Origin: Iningainema tapete BLCC-T55
GTDB taxonomy: Bacteria > Cyanobacteriota > Cyanobacteriia > Cyanobacteriales > Nostocaceae
DNA length: 55,153 nucleotides
Assembly: GCF_014698965.1 (NCBI RefSeq)
Contig: NZ_JACXAE010000121.1
Coordinates: forward strand, 1-55,153
Direction of reading: 5' to 3'
Shown here: piece after piece, positions 42,284 to 51,417 of the stretch
Layout of the letters: the number at the start of each line of letters is the position of its first letter
Numbering within the stretch: position 1 is the stretch's first letter
The notes under the pieces: model-generated
The model's input: the letters and a program-made list of their open reading frames with translations, nothing else
Told to the model about the DNA's origin: nothing
Database searches by the model: none
Translations under genes and position numbers: made by a program

Positions 42284-42916
42284 GTGCCAAGAATCATCGC
42301 TATTCTCAACGGCAAGGGAGGAGTGGGTAAAACAACTACTGCAGTCAATCTAGCTGCAACCTTTGCTTCAGAAAAAAAGGTTCTACTTGTAGATGCTGAT
42401 ATTCAAGGTTCTGCAAGTTGGTGGTATGGGCGTAGTCAAAACGGTATGGGTTTTGATTTATCCCAAGAGACAAATCCCAAACTTTTAACTCATTTACGAA
42501 AGATAACAGGTTACGATCTAGTAGTGGTGGATACGCCTCCGGCACTGCAATCTGAAGCACTAACGGCGGTAGTGGCGAATGCCGACTATTTGGTATTGCC
42601 CACACCATGTGCACCAATGGATTTGGCTGTTTTGATTGAGACAGTAAGAAAAGCAGTTATCCCTGTGGGAACTCCTCATCGGGTGCTGTTTACTAAAGTG
42701 GATACACGTAGTTTAGCGGAAGTACTGGAAGCTCAAAACACATTGCTGCAACTAGGAATACCCGCATGTAAAACCTTTATCCGTGTCTACAAAGCACATG
42801 AAAGAGCAGCGCTGGAAGGAGTAGCGATCGCTCAATGGCGAGGAAACAATGCACGAGAGGCTGAATTAGACTATCGCCGTGTAGCTGATGAAATAAAGCA
42901 AGATTGGAGGGAATGA
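42284..42916 (+). CDS. mcdA: ParA/MinD-type ATPase, candidate carboxysome-positioning McdA
   Basis: 210 residues from GTG 42284. A deviant Walker A with signature lysine ([17 protein letters not shown]), the Walker A' region [15 protein letters not shown], and Walker [12 protein letters not shown] place it in the ParA family. Such small ParA proteins position cargo on the nucleoid using ATP-dependent dimerisation and non-specific DNA binding. It overlaps the next gene by a TGATG junction. That gene encodes a coiled-coil protein with a basic N-terminus, Gln-rich region and C-terminal Trp, the described hallmarks of McdB. Presence of the signature lysine would put this in the type 2 McdA group. 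The alternative is an orphan ParA acting on another cargo. Symbol given as a candidate. Confidence 0.65.
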   Translation: MPRIIAILNGKGGVGKTTTAVNLAATFASEKKVLLVDADIQGSASWWYGRSQNGMGFDLSQETNPKLLTHLRKITGYDLVVVDTPPALQSEALTAVVANADYLVLPTPCAPMDLAVLIETVRKAVIPVGTPHRVLFTKVDTRSLAEVLEAQNTLLQLGIPACKTFIRVYKAHERAALEGVAIAQWRGNNAREAELDYRRVADEIKQDWRE

Positions 42917-43659
42917 TGGCTACTAAGAAACGTATTTCTAATTTATTACAAGAAGAAGCACAAAAAGGTACATCCTCAGAAGGTGAAATTACCATTGACA
43001 CAAATGCCACGCCCGTGCCTTCTTCTGTTGAGTCTGATTCTCCTTCAGACGAAGAAACGGCACTTTTAACGAATGTAGACGAGGAGAAAATACCAGCAGT
43101 CGAACATACAACCACAAAGCGTATCAATCCTACCAAAGCCGATTTAGAAGCAACAGTAGAAGAATTAAGAGAAACATTAACGCGCTCGCAGCAAAATGAA
43201 GCTGACTTACTTCAACAAATTGAAGAGTTACAATCAAATTTAGCCAAGCAAAAAGCATTAGCAGAAAAAGCATCCAAAGAACTAGTCGAAGCCAAAAAAG
43301 TTGCTCTACAGCTTGCAGAATCTAATACCCAACTTACAGAAGAAATTAACGCTTTAAATAAACCACAAAATATTCAACCCACAAAAAGTCATCAACAAAC
43401 CCAAAATATTCAACCCACAAAAAGTCCTCAACAAACCCAAAATATTCAACCTACAAAAAGTCATCAACAAACCCAAAATATTCAACCCACAAAAAGTCAT
43501 CAACAAACCCAAAATATTCAACCCACAAAAAGTCCTCAACCAACAAAAAATTATCAACCAACAAGTTACAAAAAATCCTATCGTCCAGTAGAACCCCTAC
43601 CAGAAAAGTCAATCGACGAGTCTGGTGAAAACTCTTCTCCAATGTGGTTACTTGATTAA
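42916..43659 (+). CDS. mcdB: Coiled-coil, Gln-rich repeat protein, candidate McdB
   Basis: 247 residues from ATG 42916, preceded by GGAGG at 42906-42910; the first base overlaps the ATPase stop. Regions: a basic N-terminus ([17 protein letters not shown]), an acidic disordered stretch (about 20-60), a long coiled coil (about 77-147), five tandem 12-residue repeats of QNIQPTKS(H/P)Q(Q/P)T, a basic Pro/Tyr segment, and a C-terminus SSPMWLLD with Trp244 as the only Trp. McdB adaptors of McdA are described as having a charged N-terminus, coiled coil, Gln-rich low-hydrophobicity region and an invariant C-terminal Trp, and they form condensates on carboxysomes. The match is by architecture, not alignment. 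The 3' end overlaps the convergent hydrolase gene by 12 bp. Confidence 0.62.
   Translation: MATKKRISNLLQEEAQKGTSSEGEITIDTNATPVPSSVESDSPSDEETALLTNVDEEKIPAVEHTTTKRINPTKADLEATVEELRETLTRSQQNEADLLQQIEELQSNLAKQKALAEKASKELVEAKKVALQLAESNTQLTEEINALNKPQNIQPTKSHQQTQNIQPTKSPQQTQNIQPTKSHQQTQNIQPTKSHQQTQNIQPTKSPQPTKNYQPTSYKKSYRPVEPLPEKSIDESGENSSPMWLLD
43366..43545 (+). repeat. 36-bp tandem repeat, five units, inside candidate mcdB
   Basis: Five consecutive units, each coding for the 12 residues QNIQPTKSHQQT with H/P and Q/P variation. Third-position differences are few, which points to recent expansion. Confidence 0.9.
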
Positions 43660-44538
43660 AAATTGTAGAATGTGCTGGGCGGTGATTTGTGGCTGTTCTA
43701 AATGAGGAACATGCCCACAATCTTTAATCCAAATTAACTGACTATTTGGAATCGCCCGCTTAAACCTGGGAGCATCTTTAGTACCTAAAATCCGATCAGA
43801 ATCGCCCCATAAAATTAGCGTGGGCTGCTGAATTTCTGCCAGTTTCTTAAATTTAAAAGCAGTGTAACCACCACTTTTAGTAAAAGCAATTAAACCTTTA
43901 CTCCAACTAGAAGCTTCCAGGTGTAATGCTGCACATAATTGAGCATCAATTGTCGCTAACTGCTTATTTTTATAAGCAGCTCGAGAAATTTGCTGACGCA
44001 CTTTAGGATTACGTAAAAATTCAGTAGCTAAATAATCTAAAGGTGGAAATATAAATTTGCCAAAAGGTGAACTTCCTGTTAAACCGGCACTGTCAATTAA
44101 CACCAGCTTTTGCACCACTTCCGGGTAAGTGAGAGTGAAATCAATTGCTGCTGCACCACCCATTGAAGCGCCAACGAGAATTACTGGTTGGTTAATTAGA
44201 GTTTTCCAAAAACCGTAAAGATGGGTTTTAATATCTGTCGTGTTTAATTTTATCCCCGCAGGCCTTTCTGTAAACCCAAAACCTAATAAATCTACTGCCC
44301 AGGTTTCATTGTGAGTTGCTAAAAGTGGCTGGAGGCGACGGTATTCTAACACAGAACTGTCAAAGCCGTGTATTAATAGAAAAGGTGTACTACCACTACC
44401 CTGATGTACGTAGGTGGTGGCAATTGGTTGTGTACTCAGGGGAGTGGTGATGGCTATTTGCTCTATGCTTTGCGCAAGAGCAATTGAGGCGGCTTCTGTT
44501 AGTTGCCCTACTGTGGTAGGTAAAAATTTAGGATACAT
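43648..44538 (-). CDS. Alpha/beta hydrolase
   Basis: 296 residues with the alpha/beta-hydrolase fold: HGFDSSVLEYRRL (oxyanion region), nucleophile elbow GASMGGAAA with catalytic Ser, Asp in LILWGDSDRIL, and catalytic His in KDCGHVPHLEQP. Such cyanobacterial hydrolases act on esters, amides or haloalkane-like substrates; the substrate is not readable. It lies downstream of mysC on the same strand (67 bp gap), so it may be co-transcribed with the mycosporine genes, but a role there is speculation. Its 3' end overlaps mcdB by 12 bp. Confidence 0.85.
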   Translation of the reverse strand: MYPKFLPTTVGQLTEAASIALAQSIEQIAITTPLSTQPIATTYVHQGSGSTPFLLIHGFDSSVLEYRRLQPLLATHNETWAVDLLGFGFTERPAGIKLNTTDIKTHLYGFWKTLINQPVILVGASMGGAAAIDFTLTYPEVVQKLVLIDSAGLTGSSPFGKFIFPPLDYLATEFLRNPKVRQQISRAAYKNKQLATIDAQLCAALHLEASSWSKGLIAFTKSGGYTAFKFKKLAEIQQPTLILWGDSDRILGTKDAPRFKRAIPNSQLIWIKDCGHVPHLEQPQITAQHILQFLIK

Positions 44539-44605
44539 ACCTGTATTTTACTTTGGAACCGCCAAGACGCCAAGAACGCCAAGGAAAATAAACCGCAAAA
44601 AGGAT

Positions 44606-45997
44606 TTAGTCTCCGCCTAGTTCGACTAGTTTGCCGATGTTGAAGTCTATTCTGATCCAGCCAGTGAGTTTTTGTAGGTTTTGGAGTAGGAGTAGTGGAA
44701 TTTGCCAGTGGTGTACGGTGAGGAAGGGAAGGGGATCTTGAAGGCTGTAGATGGAGTCTTTTCCTCGCAGTAGGTTATTGAGCCAGGTGCTTAGTTGGGA
44801 GAAGGAGCGAATTCCGGTTAGTCGCCATATTTCGTGGTAAAGCCAGTAGGTGGGTTTGCTGTTGGGTAGTGGTTGTAGGGTAGTGGGTTGAGGGGTTTGG
44901 CTCAGATATGCGTCTGCTACTCCGGGATGATTGTAGAACATGGTGATGGCGGAATGTGTGCGGGGGTTACATTCGATCGCGTATACTGTTCCATCTTCTG
45001 CTTCAATGAAGTCGAAGGATAATTGTCCGGTTATTTCTGATCCTTGGACGAAGCGTTGTACCCATTGGAGGATTTTGGTGTTGGCGACGTTTTCGTAGTT
45101 TACTTGGACTGCTGAGGATTCGCAGCAGCAGTGTAATCTTAATTCACTGTTACGAACCGTGCTGTGGGTGCAGTATTCTTTTCCCGGGATGAATTCTTGC
45201 ATTATCCAAGGTTTTTCCGGGCTGATGGGTAAGCTTTTGACGAAGGCTGCGGTTTCTTCTGGTGTGGCGCAAGGAAGTTTAGTTAAGTTCAGGCGTCTTA
45301 CTGGATCGTATGGTATACTTTTAAGTATGTATTTACGTGTTTCTTGGGAAAAGTCGAAGTTTAATATTTGTTCTGGATCTGTGATTTTAAAGGATTTGGG
45401 AGTGGATAAACCCAGGCTTTTTGCCTTCTCGCTAAAGGCATATTTATCATCTAACATGCGCGTAACATCTGCGTCAAAGTGAAATACTTCGCAGTGTTGG
45501 GAGAGCGCTGGTTTTGCTAAAGAGTCGTAATAGCTGGCTACTGGGCTGCAAACGGGAACATAAACATCGATGTTTTCTTTTTGCACGATATCCAGTAGGG
45601 CTTGGATGTAAGCTTCTAAGTCTTTTTGTGGATCGGGAACTGTGTAGAAACGGTTGACGGCTTTGGAAAATTGATGTCCTGATAACCAGTATTTGTGAGT
45701 TTCAATTAATATTACTCTGTGACCTGCTGCATGAAATGAGCGGGCTAGCTGTAGTGCTTTGGTCATTTTGCCGCCGCTGATAAGTATGTTTTTTGGTGCG
45801 ACGGAGGTTACTTTGGCTCTAAATGGTTGGCTGATGACAGACCAGAGTAGGGTGATGATCACTAGAGTAAGGTTTATTGGTAGTGCTAAGAGTAGTAGTG
45901 TGAGTGTCCCGATGTTTTTTACTAGGGCTGTGATTTTTTGGGTGGAAGTTGGGGTGGTGTTTGTTGTTGGAGATGGAGGCGATATTGTTTGTGCCAT
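44606..45997 (-). CDS. mysC: ATP-grasp ligase MysC (mycosporine-glycine synthase)
   Basis: MysC activates 4-deoxygadusol with ATP and adds glycine to give mycosporine-glycine. The start is placed at ATG 45997 (MAQTISPPSPTT); the open frame upstream to 46060 is an unlikely extension. The 463-residue length is typical for MysC. Visible: an N-terminal hydrophobic segment (LTLLLLALPINLTLVIITLLW), KNILISGGKMTKALQLARSFHAAGHRVILIETHKYW, ATP-grasp region YILKSIPYDPVRR and IMQEFIPGKEYCTH, FDFIEAEDGTVYAIECNPRTHSAITMF, and WRLTGIRSFSQ near the end. It is part of the mysA-mysB-mysC operon on the minus strand. No partner imine ligase (MysD) or NRPS (MysE) is in this window, so shinorine or porphyra-334 formation would need a gene elsewhere. 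Confidence 0.9.
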   Translation of the reverse strand: MAQTISPPSPTTNTTPTSTQKITALVKNIGTLTLLLLALPINLTLVIITLLWSVISQPFRAKVTSVAPKNILISGGKMTKALQLARSFHAAGHRVILIETHKYWLSGHQFSKAVNRFYTVPDPQKDLEAYIQALLDIVQKENIDVYVPVCSPVASYYDSLAKPALSQHCEVFHFDADVTRMLDDKYAFSEKAKSLGLSTPKSFKITDPEQILNFDFSQETRKYILKSIPYDPVRRLNLTKLPCATPEETAAFVKSLPISPEKPWIMQEFIPGKEYCTHSTVRNSELRLHCCCESSAVQVNYENVANTKILQWVQRFVQGSEITGQLSFDFIEAEDGTVYAIECNPRTHSAITMFYNHPGVADAYLSQTPQPTTLQPLPNSKPTYWLYHEIWRLTGIRSFSQLSTWLNNLLRGKDSIYSLQDPLPFLTVHHWQIPLLLLQNLQKLTGWIRIDFNIGKLVELGGD

Positions 45998-46034
45998 TTT
46001 TGAATGAACTGCGAAGACGCGAAGAAGATTAAGA

Positions 46035-46099
46035 AACCACAGATGCACACTGATGAACACAGATGTATTATCCGTGTTTATCTGTGTTTATCTGTGGTT
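46035..46099. repeat. Inverted repeat between mysB and mysC
   Basis: AACCACAGAT and AACACAGATG on one side pair with CATCTGTGTT-like and ATCTGTGGTT on the other, over about 65 bp. This is a common dispersed repeat that may also attenuate or stabilise the mys transcript between mysB and mysC. Confidence 0.5.
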
Positions 46100-46131
46100 A
46101 ATTTTTTTTACAGTGGATGATTCTGGGAGAT

Positions 46132-46971
46132 TTATTGTGCTGGTAAGCGTCGGATGATGGTTAATCCGTCCCTGAGTGGGAGTAACACTTGCTCAACACG
46201 AGGATCGGCGGCTACTATTTGGTTGAATTGAGCGATCGCCTCTCCGTTGGCTGTGCGCTGTTTATTTAGGTAGACTTCTCCCTGTAGGAGGGTGTTATCT
46301 ACGCAGATATATGCGTCTGTGGAGAGGAGGTTTTTGTCTAGTAGGGTGTTGAAGTAGGCGACGTACTCTTTTTTGTCGGCGTCGATGAATACGAAGTCAA
46401 ATTTCTCGTTTTCTTCAACCAGTTTGTCGAGTATTTCGAGGGCTTTACCTACCTCTACGCGAATTTTCTGCCCGTGAGGAGATTTATCGAAGGCTTGTTG
46501 TGCAAATTCGGCAGTGTATGGATCTACTTCACAGGCAACAATTTGCCCATGAGGTGGTAGTGCTTCTGCCATTGCTAATGCTGAGTAGCCTGTGAACATC
46601 CCTATTTCCAATACTTTGGTAGCTTTGGTCATGTGGATGAACATTTTCAGAACTTGTCCTTCTACGTGTCCTGAGAGCATTTCTTGCTCTAGGGGACGCA
46701 CGGTTGTTCCTTCGGTGTATCTTCTCTCCCAAGCTTCTTTTGCTGTCTTGTGGGCAAGCTCTGCTAGTTCATTCGATTCTTTTGTGGTATATTCCCCGAT
46801 GTATGAATCTAGACCTGCTGCTAATTCCCAGACAGAGTTGAGTTCATCTACTAGTTTTGTTTTGGGAATGACTTGCTTTTTGACTAGAAGAATGATACTC
46901 TCCAATTGCTCTGTCAGAATCCCTAAAGGTGTTACTGGTCTAGCTTTGGGTATTTTGACTAGTTCCGTCAT
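46132..46971 (-). CDS. mysB: O-methyltransferase MysB (4-deoxygadusol synthesis)
   Basis: A 279-residue class I SAM-dependent O-methyltransferase that methylates the demethyl-4-deoxygadusol made by MysA. The SAM motif VLEIGMFTGYSALAMAEALPP, the acidic VACEVDPYTAEFA, and FDFVFIDADKKEYVAYF (catechol-OMT-like metal/SAM motif) are present. An N-terminal extension of about 60 residues is usual in MysB. The mysA stop (TAA) and mysB start (ATG) share one base (TAATG), indicating translational coupling. Assignment is strengthened by operon position. Confidence 0.92.
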   Translation of the reverse strand: MTELVKIPKARPVTPLGILTEQLESIILLVKKQVIPKTKLVDELNSVWELAAGLDSYIGEYTTKESNELAELAHKTAKEAWERRYTEGTTVRPLEQEMLSGHVEGQVLKMFIHMTKATKVLEIGMFTGYSALAMAEALPPHGQIVACEVDPYTAEFAQQAFDKSPHGQKIRVEVGKALEILDKLVEENEKFDFVFIDADKKEYVAYFNTLLDKNLLSTDAYICVDNTLLQGEVYLNKQRTANGEAIAQFNQIVAADPRVEQVLLPLRDGLTIIRRLPAQ

Positions 46972-48206
46972 TACTTTTCACTTCCCACTAGTTCTGGTTG
47001 ATGACTGCTAGGATACATATCTACACCATCCCCATTACGAGGATAGCCAGCACAAAGGTTTTTATGTTCATCCAGTGCTTCTGCAAGTTCAAGCTTTGTC
47101 AAATCGTTAACGAAGAAGCAGCTACCTATTGGTTTGGGCATTGCGGCTCGTTGTAACCCATCACGAGTTAGTGTGATCGATTCGGTAGCTTCCCATAGCA
47201 ACTCTTCATCTAGTAGAGGATGGTCTAATGCTAAACCAATTCTGCTCATCATTCCTAAGATGCGATCGCGATCTTGGTTTGTGATATAGCCTCGTCGTGC
47301 GGCGATTGTGGCTGACAGTGCCATGTCAATGTTGACTGCATGACCATGATACATGGGTATGCGGGGTACTAGTTCCAGTGTAGGACTCCATGTATGACCG
47401 TAGGCAATTACCCTGTCTAGATTTATTTCATGCAGGTTGGGAGTTTCTAATTCCAGCATGGTTTTGATTGCCTCATAGTTGACGCGATGCCCAATTTCTT
47501 TAATTGCCGAGTTGCCATTCACATAGCCAAAGTGGGTGGAAAGCAATTCTTCCCCATGCTCATACAACAGTTCAAATACTTCCGCGTTGGCAACCACTGC
47601 AATTTTCACCAATTCCGCCATCCCGTTGCGAATTTGATCGAGCGGTAAGGTGCGTAAAAACGAGAAGTCAAGGAGTACTTTCTTGGGCGGATGATAAGCA
47701 CCTAAGCGATTTTTTGATTTACGGTGGTTGACTGCAACTTTGATTGCTACACTCGCATCAATCAAATTAATTAAGGTTGTCGGAATCCGAATGCAATTGG
47801 TTTTGCGCCGATAAGTCGCACAAGCAAACCCTACTACATCTGTCAACAAACCACCGCCTACAAGCAAAACTGGTTCTTTCCGAACTAGTTTGTAGTCCTC
47901 AAATACGTCAATTATCTTCTGGAATGTCTCAATGCTTTTGTTTGTTTCAGTGATGTTGATGGGAAACAAGGTTAAGTCAATTTCGTAGTATTTAAAATAC
48001 TCGCGAATTTGCTCACCGTAAAGCTGATGCACGTTAGCATCTACCACAGCTAGGCATCTTTTGAAATCTTTATAGCTTTCTGCTATCTCTGTGTTTCTTA
48101 TATTAAAAGACTCTTCAGCATACACAAGACTAAATTCGATCTTTTCGTACCCTTCCACATGAAATGCAGTTTCAGTGGCATGAAAGGAAGCTTGCACAGT
48201 GCTCAT
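46971..48206 (-). CDS. mysA: Demethyl-4-deoxygadusol synthase MysA (DHQ-synthase-like)
   Basis: A 411-residue sugar-phosphate cyclase related to 3-dehydroquinate synthase and 2-epi-5-epi-valiolone synthase; it cyclises sedoheptulose 7-phosphate as the first step of mycosporine synthesis. Visible: the NAD motif [24 protein letters not shown], the catalytic [21 protein letters not shown] loop, [10 protein letters not shown] (zinc Glu region) and zinc His in AYGHTWSP and [10 protein letters not shown]. It lies first in the operon, with a large 865-bp spacer upstream that probably holds a light/UV-responsive promoter; no motif could be placed. A start at [15 protein letters not shown] fits the family length of about 410. 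Confidence 0.93.
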   Translation of the reverse strand: MSTVQASFHATETAFHVEGYEKIEFSLVYAEESFNIRNTEIAESYKDFKRCLAVVDANVHQLYGEQIREYFKYYEIDLTLFPINITETNKSIETFQKIIDVFEDYKLVRKEPVLLVGGGLLTDVVGFACATYRRKTNCIRIPTTLINLIDASVAIKVAVNHRKSKNRLGAYHPPKKVLLDFSFLRTLPLDQIRNGMAELVKIAVVANAEVFELLYEHGEELLSTHFGYVNGNSAIKEIGHRVNYEAIKTMLELETPNLHEINLDRVIAYGHTWSPTLELVPRIPMYHGHAVNIDMALSATIAARRGYITNQDRDRILGMMSRIGLALDHPLLDEELLWEATESITLTRDGLQRAAMPKPIGSCFFVNDLTKLELAEALDEHKNLCAGYPRNGDGVDMYPSSHQPELVGSEK

Positions 48207-49071
48207 TATTTTTTCCCGTTTTTACAGAAAGCTAGTGAAAATTTGTGAAACAAATGCCTTTGCTAAAAGCACAAACAACTCTCAAGGTTAGCCTAGTTTG
48301 CCAATCTAGCTAACTTATTCAAGTTGATATGTATGGTAAAAAAGAGTTTTTGTGAACACACTTTTTAGCATGGCGATCGCTACTTTCAGGATTTACTGAA
48401 TGTATGCTTACTTAAGACGTTTGAAGATTAACTTTCATTCGATTCTTGATCTGAGAATAACACAAAAGACAGAAACTACAATCACCCTAGAGATACATCC
48501 AGGGACTTGAAACTCACTTCTTAACTTGCTGCTCATAGTTCATAATGAATTTTGACAACTAAGCTGTGAGTTTTTCGGTTACTTAACTTTTGCCCTAATT
48601 AAATTCTTTGCTTCTACGCTTCGTCCATCTTGTTGTATTATTTGCTAGCTTATAGCTAACTTTCCTTCTTTTCTTTAACCAGAGATTAAGATTGTGTAAT
48701 GTTTTTGTCATCTTTGAGCATAGCTGAGTTAGTAATAAAAAAATTATTAAGTTTAAAAAAATTTATAATTATGTGGTATACATTTTTTATGTAAATTTAC
48801 TTCCTCCTGAAGAAATAATTATTAAAATCGGTAACCTAAACAAGTAAAATAAAAAATGAACTCGTGATATCAGCACTCAGAATCAATAACTTAGGGAATT
48901 TAAACCCGCCACTCCAGAGGTACTACCAAATTTAAAATTTCATGTGGCGTTTCAATATGTACAAAATTATACTTGCTTACTCTAAGTCTACTCTTAATTT
49001 AATTCTGAATTCTGAGAACTAAGTTCTTGTTTGTGAAAACTAAGCTTTTGTGGATAAAAGGAAATTAAGTT
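48207..49071. other. Divergent intergenic region, mysA / ccmK3
   Basis: 865 bp, AT-rich, without convincing open frames, RNA genes or repeats other than one HIP1 site near 48373. It should contain the mysA promoter (minus) and the ccmK3 promoter (plus). The length, the extreme AT content around 48720-48860 and the divergent layout suggest regulatory content. Confidence 0.5.
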
Positions 49072-49383
49072 ATGCCTTTGGCAGTTGGAGTAATTGAAAC
49101 TTTAGGCTTTCCCGCTGTACTAGCTTCGGCAGATGCGATGGTCAAAGCTGGTGCAGTCACCCTGGTATATTATGGTATAGCGGAAAGTGGGAGGCTACTA
49201 GTTGCAGTGCGTGGACATACGGCTGAGGTAAAAATAGCTGTTGCAGCTGGTATTGAAGCAGGTTCGCAGGTACATGGTGGTAAGGTAATTACACACTATA
49301 TAGTTAATAATCCACCAGAGAATGTAGAAAACGTTTTGCCCATCCAGTTCAATAAAAAGTCAGAACCCTTCCGAATAACTTGA
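49072..49383 (+). CDS. ccmK3: Beta-carboxysome shell hexamer protein CcmK3
   Basis: A 103-residue single BMC domain ([31 protein letters not shown]) with the loop GIAESGRLLVAVRG and the C-terminal HYIVNNPPENVENVLPIQF. The Y-Y plus AESG loop pattern and the 103-residue length match CcmK3, which forms mixed hexamers with CcmK4 rather than homohexamers and adjusts shell permeability. SD AAGGAAA lies upstream. ccmK3 normally directly precedes ccmK4; here ccmK4 is 4.5 kb away, beyond a glycan operon on the opposite strand. Confidence 0.88.
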   Translation: MPLAVGVIETLGFPAVLASADAMVKAGAVTLVYYGIAESGRLLVAVRGHTAEVKIAVAAGIEAGSQVHGGKVITHYIVNNPPENVENVLPIQFNKKSEPFRIT

Positions 49384-49391
49384 AGTCCAAA

Positions 49392-50375
49392 TTAAAATTT
49401 AATTAGAGTAGATATATCTTTTGGTGGATGACTAGAAAACATTTGAGTAATATTTTTAATTTTAGTCTGTAGTCTTTCCATCAATTGATAGAAGCGCCGA
49501 ACAGGTCTAAGCATCCGATATAGTATGGGATGACGTACTGGCCATAACTCTTTTTGTAAAACTTGCCACACAGTAGTATTTTCCATCCCTTGTTTGAGCA
49601 AATACTCCTGTAACCATTTCAAGTAATTAGCGTAGCTGGGATTCATCTCTCCGACTAAATACTTTCCAGCTTTGATTGCTACATAACAATTAGAGTCTAA
49701 ATGTTGTCGGTAAAGATCCCACGTCTCTCTTTGCACAAACACTGGTACTTTGAGACAAACTTTGGCGAAAAAAATCTGATCTTCGTACATACCCCGAAAT
49801 TCTTCTTCAAAACCACCGACAGCATCTACTACTTCGCGTCGGATCAATACACCACAAGTACCGGGTGTTTCTGCTACTCTTTGTAAGAATAGGGTAAGTA
49901 AATTTGGTGGTTGAACTAAACTGTTGGGCTGAACACCTAATCCACGCAGGCGATCAAGTTTTTTGTCCTCATGATTTCCCGTCCAACCATACCACATTAA
50001 AGTCGGTCCATAAACCATCCCAGCGGTAGGTTGTGCATTTAAAATTGCTAGCTGTTTTTCTAATTTGGGTGGCAACCACACATCATCAGCATCTAAAAAA
50101 GCAATGTACTCGCCTCGGGCATTTTTTATACCTAAGTTACGAGAAGCACTCATGCCGCGATTTTGGTGATTTTCATGTTCTAGATAGCGTACTTTCTCTG
50201 GATATTTTGCCGCATATCTTTGAGAAATTTCCGTACTTTTGTCTGTCGAACCATCATCTACTAATAAAAGTTCCCAATTATCGTATGTTTGAGCAATTAT
50301 ACTCTCGATCGCCTCCACCATGTACTTTTCTCCATTCAAGAAAATCATGATGGCTGAAATTAGTGGCTTTGTCAT
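49392..50375 (-). CDS. Family 2 glycosyltransferase
   Basis: About 327 residues from ATG 50375 (MTKPLISAIMIFLNGEKYM), a GT-A fold inverting transferase. Features: the opening LISAIMIFLNGEKYMVEAIESIIAQTYDNWELLLVDDGSTD, GMSASRNLGIKNARGEYIAFLDADDVWLPPK with the DxD, GGFEEEFRGMYEDQIFFAKV (catalytic base region), and a C-terminal basic helix. It is the third gene of a minus-strand operon with the deacetylase and a GT2-methyltransferase fusion, whose N-terminal half is a close paralogue. Role is probably extracellular or cell-wall polysaccharide synthesis; the sugar donor is unknown. Confidence 0.87.
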   Translation of the reverse strand: MTKPLISAIMIFLNGEKYMVEAIESIIAQTYDNWELLLVDDGSTDKSTEISQRYAAKYPEKVRYLEHENHQNRGMSASRNLGIKNARGEYIAFLDADDVWLPPKLEKQLAILNAQPTAGMVYGPTLMWYGWTGNHEDKKLDRLRGLGVQPNSLVQPPNLLTLFLQRVAETPGTCGVLIRREVVDAVGGFEEEFRGMYEDQIFFAKVCLKVPVFVQRETWDLYRQHLDSNCYVAIKAGKYLVGEMNPSYANYLKWLQEYLLKQGMENTTVWQVLQKELWPVRHPILYRMLRPVRRFYQLMERLQTKIKNITQMFSSHPPKDISTLIKF

Positions 50376-50391
50376 TTTATCCTCCTCAAAA

Positions 50392-51417
50392 TCAAGATAT
50401 TTTCCACTTCGATAACTGTTTGGCAAACTCTTCTCCATCCCAGTCTTCTACTTGAATGCGTGGGAGTTCAAAGCAATTGCTTTTGCGTACACTCCGAGGC
50501 TCGGTAGTACAAGCACTAGTAAAGCCGGCTTGTTGCACTAAAGCTGCTGTTTGGTTTGAGTAGTTTCCGTGGGGATAAGCAAAACTCTCTACTGGCTGTG
50601 CGACAATTTCTTCCAAAGGAGTTTTGCAATCCCGAATTTCCTGCCATTGCTTATCAATTGGTAAGAAAGATAAAAATGGATGAGACACAGAATGAGCACC
50701 AATTTCAATTAGTTCTGATTTTGCTACAATAGAAACCTCCTCTTTATTCATGAGTCGATGGCGAGCACTCAATTGCGGTACACAATCAGCCCAAGTCAGT
50801 AGTTCATCCATGACTTGTTGGCGCATTTCCCTTGACTCTTGTTTGAGTAGCTGATATAGCTCAATTAAAAGAGCGTGACGTTTGGTGGGGGGTTCTGCCA
50901 CTGACGCCTTCCAAGCGCAATCTTGTTTTCTTTGTTCTTCGCTATAGTGAGCGGCTAAACCTAATTCCCAGTGATGAACCTTACCACCAATTTCCAAACT
51001 AAGAATAGAAGGTAAACTAACGGGAGTCAACAATAACCGCTCTAGTTCATCCCACCACAACTCACGTTTTTGTTCCATGTACCCACTGGTGAGAAACATG
51101 GTAGCGCTGATTTCGTAACGCTCTAGTATTGGTTTGGCGTTATACAAGTTATCTGTATACCCATCATCAAAGGTAATTGCTACTTTCCCGTAAGGAACCT
51201 TACCTTGTCTGACAGTTTGATTGAATTGCTTCAAGGGAATAACGTTGCCCCAAGAACGTAACACGAACATTTGTTCGGCAAAGTGTTTGGGGCTAACACA
51301 AATACTCCAAGGGTCAGATTCGGCTTTAATCACTCTGTGGTACATCAAAATTAGACCACCTGGTGCCAAGCGTCCCCTGATGTTTCTCGCAAAGCGCCGC
51401 AATCCTATTCCTTTCAT
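50392..51417 (-). CDS. Polysaccharide deacetylase family (NodB homology) protein
   Basis: 341 residues. NodB-domain motifs: VAITFDDGYTDN (catalytic Asp and metal Asp), a zinc His pair in GAHSVSHPFL, and FAYPHGNYSNQT. The N-terminal LILMYHRV is common in exopolysaccharide-cluster deacetylases. No clear signal peptide is present. It is encoded between the two glycosyltransferase genes; its start overlaps the upstream stop by one base (TAATG), so it is part of one operon. Substrate is probably an N-acetylated sugar in the product of that operon. Confidence 0.88.
   Translation of the reverse strand: MKGIGLRRFARNIRGRLAPGGLILMYHRVIKAESDPWSICVSPKHFAEQMFVLRSWGNVIPLKQFNQTVRQGKVPYGKVAITFDDGYTDNLYNAKPILERYEISATMFLTSGYMEQKRELWWDELERLLLTPVSLPSILSLEIGGKVHHWELGLAAHYSEEQRKQDCAWKASVAEPPTKRHALLIELYQLLKQESREMRQQVMDELLTWADCVPQLSARHRLMNKEEVSIVAKSELIEIGAHSVSHPFLSFLPIDKQWQEIRDCKTPLEEIVAQPVESFAYPHGNYSNQTAALVQQAGFTSACTTEPRSVRKSNCFELPRIQVEDWDGEEFAKQLSKWKIS

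Noticed and set aside
43366-43545. Possible CRISPR-like array because of 36-bp periodicity
   Set aside because: Units are contiguous without spacers, keep a reading frame and code for a 12-residue peptide repeat.
43354-43557. Minus-strand open frame across the McdB repeats
   Set aside because: It is the antisense of the 36-bp repeats and has an artificial periodic protein sequence; the plus-strand frame has RBS, coupling and coiled coil.
42284-43659. Plasmid partition system
   Set aside because: No parS-like repeats, no ParB/CopG fold, and chromosomal neighbours; the coiled-coil, C-terminal Trp partner fits a cargo-positioning adaptor better.
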